Part shown: positions 1 to 7,637 of the stretch, piece by piece
Layout: every line of letters starts with the position of its first letter
Position numbering within the stretch: position 1 is the stretch's first letter
NCBI RefSeq assembly: GCF_052060035.1
Contig: NZ_JBPOEA010000001.1
Span: 310,001-374,000, forward strand
Direction: 5' to 3'
Origin: Fodinibius sp052060035
Lineage (GTDB): Bacteria; Bacteroidota; Rhodothermia; Balneolales; Balneolaceae
Length of the DNA: 64,000 bases
Made by a program: the position numbers and the translations under genes
The notes under the pieces: generated by a model
Seen by the model: the letters and a program-made list of their open reading frames with translations, nothing else
Database searches by the model: none
What the model was told of the DNA's origin: nothing

Positions 1-76
1 TGGTGTCTACTTTAAGTTCTTCGCGCAGTGTTTGTAGGTTGATACGATCCCCTGATTTTACGTGTCCGTAACTCAT
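1..76 (-). CDS. Unidentified protein, N-terminus only (runs off left edge)
   Basis: Only the first 25 codons are inside the window. They start MSYGHVKSGDRINLQTLREE and continue off the left edge. The ATG at 76-74 is preceded by a GGAGG about 7 nt upstream, a stronger Shine-Dalgarno match than most genes here have, which supports this start. I do not recognise the family from so short a piece. The roughly 200 bp upstream (77-282) hold no gene I can support. Confidence 0.5.
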   Translation of the reverse strand, partial: MSYGHVKSGDRINLQTLREELKVDT

Positions 77-282
77 AGTCAACCTCCGGTCATTTGGTGG
101 AAATAGTTACTAATAATCTACTTAGAAAAGCCCAATGGATAAAGTAAATTCAAGCAAATTTTAAGCTCTACAATCAAAAATAAATTATTTTTTATCCCCG
201 TAGCTGGATTAAAGTAAACGGTATTAGGTAAATGAGTCCAAGCAGGTATACCGAGGATAGTTTAGAAAAGAAACACAATTTG

Positions 283-664
283 TTAGTAAGGGTCATCCAG
301 GTCAATAATGCCTTGTTCAACTAATTTTATTACGCCTCAGACTGGAACCGATTTAGAGATCGATTCCACTCGACAGTAAGTTTCGGTTGTCATGGGTTGC
401 TGTGTTTGAAGGTTGGCATATCCATAAGATTTGTTCCAGATAAGGTTCCCTTCCCTGATTAGTGCAATGTTGACGCCCGGAATAGCATAGTTGTTCAAAA
501 TTCGGGGAATGCGTTCATCCAGCATATCGGAAAATTCCGAATGGGGGAGCTTGCTGGTAAATGAGGGCCGAAGCATAGTTTTAACAGCCCAAACCAATAA
601 GTCCCGTGAAAAATGCAACCGATGTTTTAATCGACCACCGCGTTTTTATTCTTGTATTATTCAT
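283..664 (-). pseudogene. Decayed serine hydrolase (beta-lactamase / class C family) lipoprotein
   Basis: The reading frame from 618 carries the N-terminal part of a beta-lactamase-family (PF00144) serine hydrolase: an IPGVNIALIREG strand, a KSYGYANL segment, and the catalytic SxxK motif as SISK near the end. After SKSVPV an in-frame TGA stands where relatives usually have Trp. The same frame then continues with the expected sequence GVIKLVEQGIIDLDDP before a TAA at 285-283. Upstream, a better start (ATG at 664) encodes a lipoprotein-like leader ending in IGLGC, but that frame stops at 583-581 and is one base out of register with the SISK frame. So there is one frameshift, one nonsense codon and loss of about two thirds of the domain. 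It lies 35 nt downstream of the methyltransferase gene on the same strand. It should be inactive. Confidence 0.75.
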
Positions 665-699
665 AGTTATGGCAGCTTTGGTGAGCACTGCCTCCTAAT

Positions 700-1335
700 T
701 CAATTGGCTAATGGTTTTTCCATAACGACATAGATATCTCGACCTGATCCCTGCGCAGAACTAAGCAGGGAAAAGCCCGCCATTTTGAGTTCTTTTATAA
801 CTGTCTTAGCAGTAACACCATGCTGACTTCCAGAATCGCGCCCTTCGGGTTCTGATTCTGAGCCACGTGGTTTAAAGTCAATAATGGCTAATCGCCCACC
901 CGGTTTGAGAGATTGATACAGACTCGCGTTAAAGGCTTCTGGTTCATCAATATGATGATACACTCGGCGCATAAATATAGCATTGCAGCATTCCCGGGGT
1001 AGGTTAGTGTTGTTAGGAAGACCTTTGAGCACAGTAATATTTTCTAAATCAGATTCATTTACGGCTGCCCGGAGCTCTTGAAGGGCTGTCAATTCTGTAC
1101 TGAATATTTTACCTTCTGGACCTATATGTCGGGCGATGGCCAGTGTTTGATCACCATCTCCGGCTCCGATATCTGCGACTACGGAGCTATCTTCAATAGC
1201 AAGAACTTCAATAAGCCAATCTACATCGGATTGGTCACCCGGAGCCTGGCCACAAGAAAGAGAGGTGATTGACATGATAACCAATAGGGTAATACATCCG
1301 CGTTTTGCAAAATTGTCAAAAGTAAATTTCATCAT
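700..1335 (-). CDS. Class I SAM-dependent methyltransferase with lipoprotein signal
   Basis: The protein has 211 residues. Residues 1-28 form a typical lipoprotein signal (basic start, hydrophobic LLVIMSITS stretch, lipobox LSC). The rest is a Rossmann-fold methyltransferase: motif I VADIGAGDGDQT, an acidic residue after strand 2 (STEL), a VYHHI segment in the motif IV region, and LKPGGRLAIIDF as motif V/VI. This is the Methyltransf_11/25 type. The substrate is unknown. Export is odd because SAM is a cytoplasmic cofactor, although similar signal-bearing methyltransferases are annotated in Bacteroidota. Two adjacent ATG codons (1335, 1332) are possible starts. The downstream neighbour is a dead serine hydrolase. 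The family call is solid; the location is inferred from the signal only. Confidence 0.8.
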   Translation of the reverse strand: MMKFTFDNFAKRGCITLLVIMSITSLSCGQAPGDQSDVDWLIEVLAIEDSSVVADIGAGDGDQTLAIARHIGPEGKIFSTELTALQELRAAVNESDLENITVLKGLPNNTNLPRECCNAIFMRRVYHHIDEPEAFNASLYQSLKPGGRLAIIDFKPRGSESEPEGRDSGSQHGVTAKTVIKELKMAGFSLLSSAQGSGRDIYVVMEKPLAN

Positions 1336-1446
1336 TATTTGCGAAGTTTTGTTGCTTTACAAAAGTATTATAAAGCAATGAGTTGTTTATTACTAATGAC
1401 ATTAATTTTCGTTTTACTATTTCTGTCAAAAGATACTGACATCTTT

Positions 1447-1454
1447 TATATTTG
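1447..1454 (+). promoter_or_regulatory. Candidate Bacteroidota -7 element for the Na/Pi cotransporter
   Basis: TATATTTG matches TAnnTTTG, about 60 nt before the ATG at 1515. No clear TTTG -33 box is seen at the normal spacing, so the call is tentative. Confidence 0.4.
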
Positions 1455-1514
1455 CCCTGCACCATTTCCAAATATGGACTTACAATACAGATCAGCACAC
1501 AAATAAACTGAATC

Positions 1515-3254
1515 ATGAGTTATACCTTTTGGGATTTTCTACAACTTATTGGGGCACTGGGAATTTTCATTTATGGGATGAAAGTATTTAGTGATGGTCT
1601 GCAAAAAGTGGCAGGTAATAAGCTGCGGGCTATCCTTAAAGGAATGACCAGTACACGATTTCGCGGTATCCTTACCGGCTTTAGCACGACGGCGATAACA
1701 CAGTCTTCATCCACTACAACGGTCATGGTAGTGAGCTTTGTCAATGCGGGGCTGATTACGTTTCTGGAGTCCACCGGCGTTATCATGGGTGCTAATATTG
1801 GTACTACGGTCACATCATGGATTATCTCGGTATTTGGATTTAAGATGCAAATTACGCCTCTTGCGATGATTATGATTGGGGTGTTTTTCCCCTTTATGTT
1901 TTTTGGTCGTGAGCGGCTGCGTAACTTGGCAGAATCGATGATTGGTTTCGGTATACTGTTTATTGGTCTTGATTTCATTAAAAATGGGGTGCCGAACATC
2001 CAGCAAAATCCTGAGATGTTTCAGTTTTTGAATCAATTTACCGAATTTGGTTTCCTTTCAATTGCGCTCTTTGTGATCGTGGGTACGCTGTTAACGTTGC
2101 TAACACAGTCTTCTTCGGCAGCAATGGCCATCACCCTCGTGATGCTCTTTCAGGGATGGATAGATTTTCCTATTGCGGCGGCCATGGTACTGGGCGAAAA
2201 TATTGGAACGACGGTGACTGCTAATATTGCTGCCGTGGTTGGGAATGTGTACGCCAAAAGGGCCGCTCGATTTCACTTTGTGTTTAATATCTTCGGTGTA
2301 CTATGGATGATGATACTTATGCAGCCTTTTCTTTTGGGGATTGACGCCCTTATGGGATATTTCGCTCCTGGAGCGGGATCCGTAATGCATGCCACCAGTG
2401 AGATGGGAAGAGCTAATGCTACCTTGGCACTATCGCTCTTCCACAGCACCTTTAACGTAATAAACGTATTGTTGCTCGTTGGCTTTGTGCCATATATTGT
2501 CAAGTTGGTAGAGAAGTATCAGAAAGAAAAAGAGGACACCCAGACGCGTTTAAAGTATATTTCATCCGGGATGATGTCATCGCCCGAACTATCTATTGAG
2601 CAAGCGCACAAAGAGATCCAGTTTTTTGCCCGTCTGATCGACAAGATGCACTTTAGCATTGAAGGATTATTGTTTAACAAGCAGAATAAACAGGATAAAT
2701 TTCTTGAAAAAATTGAGAAACGAGAGGGCATAACCGATAATATCGAGCTGGAAATAGCGGAGTACCTGACCAAGATATCCAGCTATAATATTACCGAGGA
2801 ATCGACGCGACGTATCCGCGGAATGCACAGTATGATCAATGACCTTGAACGGGTGGCCGATATTTACTATCAGATGTCGAAAACCTTTGAGCGAATGCAA
2901 GGGGAAGGCTATGAACTACCCCAAACAGCAATGGAGAAAATTCACAAGCTGCTCGATCTGGTACACGATGCCATCCAAAACGTTCGAAATAACCTCTCTG
3001 AAGCCAACGGAAAAATCAATTTACAAGAATCGATTGAAATCGAAGATGCCATTGATGAATGCCGGGATAATTTGCAGGAGTTTCACTACTCTCAACTTGA
3101 GAATAATGTGTATTCCAATGAGGTGGGATTTGTCTTTCTTGATTACTTGAACCGGCTGGAGAAAATTGGTGACCATCTCTTTAATGTCAATGAAGCGATT
3201 GCCGGGGTTAAAGTAAAAGCGGCCTACGAAGAAGTGGTCGAGGAAATGGCATAA
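1515..3254 (+). CDS. Na/Pi cotransporter family protein with PhoU-like C-terminus
   Basis: This 579-residue inner-membrane protein has two inverted PF02690 repeats, each with the hallmark motif (QSSSTTT at residues 63-69, QSSSAAM at about 198-204). They are followed by a soluble helical domain at about 350-560 that resembles PhoU. The family (NptA/YjbB) couples sodium to phosphate movement; some members export phosphate. About eight hydrophobic helices fill the first 330 residues. The start ATG is the first in the frame. It is a single gene, with an inverted repeat directly after its stop codon. Direction of transport cannot be read from sequence. Confidence 0.93.
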   Translation: MSYTFWDFLQLIGALGIFIYGMKVFSDGLQKVAGNKLRAILKGMTSTRFRGILTGFSTTAITQSSSTTTVMVVSFVNAGLITFLESTGVIMGANIGTTVTSWIISVFGFKMQITPLAMIMIGVFFPFMFFGRERLRNLAESMIGFGILFIGLDFIKNGVPNIQQNPEMFQFLNQFTEFGFLSIALFVIVGTLLTLLTQSSSAAMAITLVMLFQGWIDFPIAAAMVLGENIGTTVTANIAAVVGNVYAKRAARFHFVFNIFGVLWMMILMQPFLLGIDALMGYFAPGAGSVMHATSEMGRANATLALSLFHSTFNVINVLLLVGFVPYIVKLVEKYQKEKEDTQTRLKYISSGMMSSPELSIEQAHKEIQFFARLIDKMHFSIEGLLFNKQNKQDKFLEKIEKREGITDNIELEIAEYLTKISSYNITEESTRRIRGMHSMINDLERVADIYYQMSKTFERMQGEGYELPQTAMEKIHKLLDLVHDAIQNVRNNLSEANGKINLQESIEIEDAIDECRDNLQEFHYSQLENNVYSNEVGFVFLDYLNRLEKIGDHLFNVNEAIAGVKVKAAYEEVVEEMA

Positions 3255-3257
3255 TAA

Positions 3258-3289
3258 AACTTCAACTGGTGTTCAAGCCAGTTGAAGTT
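3258..3289 (+). terminator. Strong hairpin after the Na/Pi cotransporter
   Basis: A perfect 12-bp stem (AACTTCAACTGG / CCAGTTGAAGTT) with an 8-nt loop begins 4 nt after the stop codon. No long T-run follows directly, so it may act as a terminator or as an mRNA 3-prime stabiliser. Confidence 0.55.
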
Positions 3290-3306
3290 ATCGGTAGCTT
3301 TTTAAT

Positions 3307-3421
3307 AATAGAACACAGATTGTGCACATTGCTACAGCGAGAGTTGATTAGCATCCAGATCACCAAATATCTGTTAAACTGATGACGAATACTAAATCTA
3401 AGAAGTTACCGAAAAAGCTCG
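3307..3421 (+). repeat. Degenerate copy of the leuS leader (left copy)
   Basis: It begins with AATAGAACACAGATT, identical to 4790-4804 upstream of leuS. It ends with a segment (3388-3421) matching 4886-4920 at about 27 of 35 positions, including the AGCTCG that forms leuS codons 2-4; the start codon is lost in this copy. The middles are diverged. The two copies flank the metalloprotease gene as direct repeats. Confidence 0.5.
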
Positions 3422-3509
3422 ATCGAAGAAGTAGGTTATAAAAGAAAGGCGATACCCAACTACCAGTGATTTATTGTTTTATTTACTGATATATTCTGAC
3501 CTCTAAGAA

Positions 3510-3545
3510 AATAAGGACTCTTCAACATATTGAAGAGTCCTTATT
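3510..3545 (-). terminator. Rho-independent terminator of the metalloprotease gene
   Basis: A 15-bp perfect stem (AATAAGGACTCTTCA with its complement) and 6-nt loop lies 14 bp beyond the stop at 3559. On the minus strand the stem ends in a U-rich tail (TTATTTTCTT). Confidence 0.75.
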
Positions 3546-3558
3546 GAATTTTATGACA

Positions 3559-4578
3559 TTAATTAGCGGGCCAATTACCATAAATGCTTTTATAAGAAGC
3601 TTGGTCAGTTCCCAGTAGCGTCCGCTGAGTTCCCAATATTATGGCATTCATCACTGAACGAGGTGAAACATGCAGCTTGTTATTTTTGGTAACAGATATT
3701 TTACCAAAGTGACCAAAACCTAATGCATGACCATTTTCATGCAGGGCCACTGTTTCTAAGTCAATTTCTGTAGCTGTATTTCCAGAATCAGTCCAAGTAA
3801 AATCATCATTGTACCAAACTTCTTTGAGGGCGGTGTCATCGGCTCCGTCGTTATTGATGTCGGTTGGGTTTCCATCTTCATCAATAAAGACAAATGTAAA
3901 AGTTACTCCCAATACATTGTTACTGGACCCTGATCCTACATAAGTCTCAAAAAATATACCAGGTAGGAAACCAACTTGAGAAATATCTGCCAAGAAAGGA
4001 TTACCGCTTAATATAAAGCTTGGATTAGATTGCGTGTTCGATCGCTTGACGATCTCCAGTTTTGCATTGGTTTTAATGGTATTCCATGTATCAAACGAAG
4101 CGTCAATTGCCGCTGTCCCATCAAATTGATTCGTAAAACCAAAATTTGCCGGAGCAAAAATATCCCAAACAATATAGGTAAGGTTATTTCCATCGGCATT
4201 ACGACGGCTGTCGTTGGGTACCCAGTGGGCCGTCAATTGCTTGGTACGATCGTTGGCGAAGATAGTCTGTCCCGAAGCACGGTTATTATTATCTTTTTTG
4301 GTTACAGTTTCGGCATAGGCAAGTCTAATATTTGATCCTTTATCTTTCAGCATGGTATTTATACCATCAAAACTACTGACCCCTTCTAAACTAATTTGGC
4401 GAAGGTCCTTTGTTTTCGTCATGCTTAAATTATTGATCCGGTTCATTAATAACGACTCTATTTCTGAAGAAATATCTCTCTCTGGAGTGGGCGCATTAAT
4501 GGATGAATCGCTGCAGGAGGTAATTAGAAAAATACTAATTATGAATATGCAGGTAACTTTTCTTTTGAAATGTAACAT
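3559..4578 (-). CDS. Matrixin-like zinc metalloprotease lipoprotein
   Basis: The protein has 339 residues with a lipoprotein signal (lipobox ITSC at about 19-22). The C-terminal third carries a complete M10-type zinc site, HENGHALGFGH at 280-290, in the HExxHxxGxxH form, and a Met-turn (SVMN, Met about 310). A DEDGNPTDINNDGADD stretch around 230-245 may bind calcium. The central region (about 115-215) resembles the start of a matrixin domain (a WVPNDSRR to YIVWDI strand). It is probably anchored at the outer face of the cell and degrades proteins there. It stands alone between convergent and divergent neighbours, and its block is bracketed by two related leuS leader sequences, which suggests insertion. 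The zinc protease call is firm; the substrate is unknown. Confidence 0.85.
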   Translation of the reverse strand: MLHFKRKVTCIFIISIFLITSCSDSSINAPTPERDISSEIESLLMNRINNLSMTKTKDLRQISLEGVSSFDGINTMLKDKGSNIRLAYAETVTKKDNNNRASGQTIFANDRTKQLTAHWVPNDSRRNADGNNLTYIVWDIFAPANFGFTNQFDGTAAIDASFDTWNTIKTNAKLEIVKRSNTQSNPSFILSGNPFLADISQVGFLPGIFFETYVGSGSSNNVLGVTFTFVFIDEDGNPTDINNDGADDTALKEVWYNDDFTWTDSGNTATEIDLETVALHENGHALGFGHFGKISVTKNNKLHVSPRSVMNAIILGTQRTLLGTDQASYKSIYGNWPAN

Positions 4579-4911
4579 AGTAGCTCTCTATTTAATTTTT
4601 GTTTTATAAATTGCATCTCTCCTAAAATATTTAGAGATATAATAATTATAGCTAAAAAATTTATATTAGAAAAAAAAATGGGTTTTTTATTAAACTTCTT
4701 TGGTGTTAAAGGACTGCTCTCCATATCTAATGTAATCACCCTTCAAACCAGTCTTAATTTTGCTTATCTTTGGCAACTAATTATAGGACAATAGAACACA
4801 GATTACGTAAATCTGGTAGATAACTCCAGAAACTTAACTCTTTAAGATCGGTTGTATTCCAATCAGCCGTATAACACAAATAACTAATACCAAAGACTAA
4901 GAACTTACTGA
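4579..4911. other. Intergenic region between metalloprotease and leuS
   Basis: This 333-bp AT-rich divergent region holds the leuS -7 element and leader repeat listed separately. No further gene, RNA or strong hairpin was seen. The short hairpin CAGATT-ACGTA-AATCTG lies inside the leuS leader. No T-box (AGGGTGGNACCGCG) was found. Confidence 0.5.
4765..4772 (+). promoter_or_regulatory. Candidate -7 element of leuS
   Basis: TATCTTTG matches the Bacteroidota TAnnTTTG form. Transcription would start near 4779 and give a leader of about 130 nt. The -33 element is not obvious. Confidence 0.45.
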
Positions 4912-4920
4912 ATGAGCTCG
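4790..4920 (+). repeat. leuS leader, right copy of the degenerate direct repeat
   Basis: This is the 5-prime untranslated region of leuS and its first codons, sharing both ends with 3307-3421. As it is attached to the intact gene, this copy is presumably the functional one. Confidence 0.5.
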
Positions 4921-7512
4921 TACAAGCCGGAAGATATTGAATCCAAGTGGCAGAAATACTGGGAAGAACAAAAGACGTTCAAAACCCCGGAAAATCACGA
5001 TAAGCCCAAATATTATGTGTTGGATATGTTTCCCTATCCCAGTGGATCAGGGCTGCACGTGGGACACCCGGAAGGTTATACCGCCACTGATATTCTGGCA
5101 CGCTACAAGCGCATGAACGGCTTCAATGTGCTACATCCGATTGGGTGGGATGCTTTTGGACTACCGGCTGAGCAGTATGCGGTAAAGACGGGCACACACC
5201 CGCGTGATACGACCGAAAAGAATATTAACCGGTTCCGCGAGCAGCTCAAGGATCTGGGCTTTAGCTACGACTGGGATCGTGAAGTAAATACGACTGATCC
5301 GGACTATTACAAATGGACGCAGTGGATTTTTCTAAAATTGTTTGAAAAAGGATTGGCCTACGAAGACGATGTGCCGGTAAACTGGTGCCCTGAGTTGGGT
5401 ACAGTATTGGCCAACGAAGAAGTGATTGACGGCAAGAGCGAAGTTGGTGGTTTTCCTGTAGTCAAAAAGCCAATGCGTCAGTGGGTGTTGAAGATTACGG
5501 AATATGCTGATCGGCTGCTTGAGGGACTTGATGATCTGGATTGGCCGGATTCAACCAAAAAGATGCAGCGCGATTGGATCGGAAAATCTATCGGTGCTGA
5601 TATCGATTTTGAAGTGGCCGAATACGGTGAGGAGATCCGCGTATTTACCACCCGACCTGATACGATTTTTGGAGCTACCTATATGGTGTTGGCGCCCGAG
5701 CATGATCTGGTGGATAAGATTACGACCGAAGATCAGAAAGAAGCCGTGAAAGCTTACCAGGAAGAAGCGGCGCAAAAGTCTGATTTGGAACGTACCGAGC
5801 TTAGTGATGAAAAGACGGGTGTGTTTACGGGGGCTCATGCAATTAATCCGGCTACGGGAGAAGAAATTCCCATATTGGTCGCCGATTATGTATTGGTGAC
5901 TTATGGAACCGGAGCTATTATGGCGGTACCCGGTCACGACGATCGCGACTGGGAGTTTGCCCAAAAGTTTGATTTGGATATCGTCGAAGTGGTGAAGGGT
6001 GGTGATGTTTCTAAAGAAGCCTATACAGATACCGAAGAGGGGACGATGGTCAACTCTAAAAATGATGATATTTCATTAAACGGCCTGCCGGTTGATGAGG
6101 CGATCGAAAAAATTACGGATTGGCTTGAAGTAATCGGGCAAGGTGAAAAAGCAGTAAATTATAAATTGCGCGATTGGTTGTTCTCACGACAGCGCTATTG
6201 GGGCGAGCCATTTCCCATCATACATGTGGATGGAGAACCCAAACCGGTTGGCAAAGATGATCTGCCGGTTACGCTACCCGAGATGGATGATTTTGAGCCT
6301 ACCGATGACGGAAATCCGCCGCTGGCCAAAGCTACGGACTGGGTTAATACGGAAGATCCCGAAACCGGCAAACCGGCCGAGCGCGAAACCAATACCATGC
6401 CGCAGTGGGCAGGGTCCTGCTGGTATTACCTGCGCTATTGCAGTCCAGAGTTTAATGAAGGTCCCGTTGATCCCGATGAGGAGAATTACTGGATGCCGGT
6501 AGATATGTATGTAGGCGGCGCCGAGCACAGCGTATTGCACTTGCTGTATGCACGTTTCTGGCACAAGGTGCTGTACGATTGCGGAGTTGTATCCACCAAA
6601 GAGCCGTTCCAGCGACTGGTGCATCAGGGGATGATCCTGGGTGAAATGGAGTTTACCGGATATAAAAAAGGCGGTGATTGGATTTCATCGAATATCAAGG
6701 ATGATTACAACAACCTTGAACGTGTCAAATTGGACGACAAACAGGTTGAAAAAAAAGGAGATGACTTTGTAATTAAAGGCACTGAAATCCGCGTGGATGC
6801 AAAAGCACACAAGATGTCGAAGTCTCGCGGAAATGTGGTCAATCCGGATGATATTATTGATCAGTATGGAGCAGACTCCATGCGACTGTACGAGATGTTT
6901 ATGGGCCCCTTGGAGCAAGTGAAGCCCTGGAGCACGAAAGATGTGGACGGCGTTTATCGGTTTTTGGGACGCGTGTGGCGCCTGATGATTGATGAAAATA
7001 GTGGTGAGTTAAACGATTCCGTTACGGAGGGCGAACCATCCAAGGAACAGCTGAAGGTACTGCATGAATGCATCCAGAAAGTGACCGGAGATATTGAGGA
7101 GCTGTCGTTTAACACGGCGATTTCAGCGATGATGATTTTTATTAATGAGGCAAACAAGTGGGAACAACATCCCAAAACCGTATTGGAACCGTTTTTGAAA
7201 TTACTTTCACCTTTTGCGCCACATATCGCTGAAGAGCTATGGCATAAACTCGGCCATGATGAAAGTATTGCTTATGCCGACTGGCCGAAGTTTAATGAGG
7301 AATACTTGATCTCTGATACGCAGTTGTACCCTATCCAGGTAAATGGGAAAGTACGCGGTGAGATTCATGTTCCTCGTGAGAATGCCAAGGACAAAGAGTA
7401 TGTGCTTTCAGAGGCGAAGGCTGAGGAGAATGTGAAAAAATATTTAGAGGATGGAAACCTTGTGAAAGAGATTTTTGTCCCCGAACGCATTGTAAATCTG
7501 GTGGTGAAGTAG
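4912..7512 (+). CDS. leuS: Leucyl-tRNA synthetase
   Basis: The 866-residue class Ia synthetase charges tRNA-Leu with leucine in the cytoplasm. It has the HIGH signature as HVGH (residues 49-52, inside a PYPSGSGLHVGHPEGY-type block), the CP1 editing domain with VPGHDDRD at about 339-346 (the region that hydrolyses mischarged tRNA), and KMSKS at 634-638 followed by RGNVVNPD. The C-terminal anticodon-binding and VNGKVRG segments are present. The length matches bacterial LeuRS. The ATG at 4912 gives the usual short N-terminus. It is monocistronic, facing a convergent gene. Confidence 0.98.
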   Translation: MSSYKPEDIESKWQKYWEEQKTFKTPENHDKPKYYVLDMFPYPSGSGLHVGHPEGYTATDILARYKRMNGFNVLHPIGWDAFGLPAEQYAVKTGTHPRDTTEKNINRFREQLKDLGFSYDWDREVNTTDPDYYKWTQWIFLKLFEKGLAYEDDVPVNWCPELGTVLANEEVIDGKSEVGGFPVVKKPMRQWVLKITEYADRLLEGLDDLDWPDSTKKMQRDWIGKSIGADIDFEVAEYGEEIRVFTTRPDTIFGATYMVLAPEHDLVDKITTEDQKEAVKAYQEEAAQKSDLERTELSDEKTGVFTGAHAINPATGEEIPILVADYVLVTYGTGAIMAVPGHDDRDWEFAQKFDLDIVEVVKGGDVSKEAYTDTEEGTMVNSKNDDISLNGLPVDEAIEKITDWLEVIGQGEKAVNYKLRDWLFSRQRYWGEPFPIIHVDGEPKPVGKDDLPVTLPEMDDFEPTDDGNPPLAKATDWVNTEDPETGKPAERETNTMPQWAGSCWYYLRYCSPEFNEGPVDPDEENYWMPVDMYVGGAEHSVLHLLYARFWHKVLYDCGVVSTKEPFQRLVHQGMILGEMEFTGYKKGGDWISSNIKDDYNNLERVKLDDKQVEKKGDDFVIKGTEIRVDAKAHKMSKSRGNVVNPDDIIDQYGADSMRLYEMFMGPLEQVKPWSTKDVDGVYRFLGRVWRLMIDENSGELNDSVTEGEPSKEQLKVLHECIQKVTGDIEELSFNTAISAMMIFINEANKWEQHPKTVLEPFLKLLSPFAPHIAEELWHKLGHDESIAYADWPKFNEEYLISDTQLYPIQVNGKVRGEIHVPRENAKDKEYVLSEAKAEENVKKYLEDGNLVKEIFVPERIVNLVVK

Positions 7513-7557
7513 ATTAGTAGCCGCTGGTTTAAGTGGATTAAGACAGGCTTAAAAAAA

Positions 7558-7590
7558 AACTGGCATCGTAGTTCTGCTGCGGTGCCAGTT
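7558..7590 (-). terminator. Terminator for the GH3 gene, possibly bidirectional
   Basis: Stem AACTGGCA / TGCCAGTT with an interior GC-rich loop region. On the minus strand it is followed by nine or more T residues (the A-run at 7551-7559), as expected for the leftward gene ending at 7638. On the plus strand it may also end leuS. Confidence 0.75.
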
Positions 7591-7637
7591 GTAATTTTGC
7601 TTTATTGATTATATTGGAATATCATATTCCTATTTAA

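Noticed and set aside
1316..1516. 66-codon minus-strand frame between the methyltransferase and the Na/Pi gene
   Set aside because: It overlaps the methyltransferase start and the candidate promoter of the Na/Pi gene, and looks like translated AT-rich intergenic DNA.
4790..4911. T-box or other amino-acid-sensing leader for leuS
   Set aside because: The conserved T-box sequence and a terminator hairpin are missing; only a short hairpin (CAGATT / AATCTG) is present.
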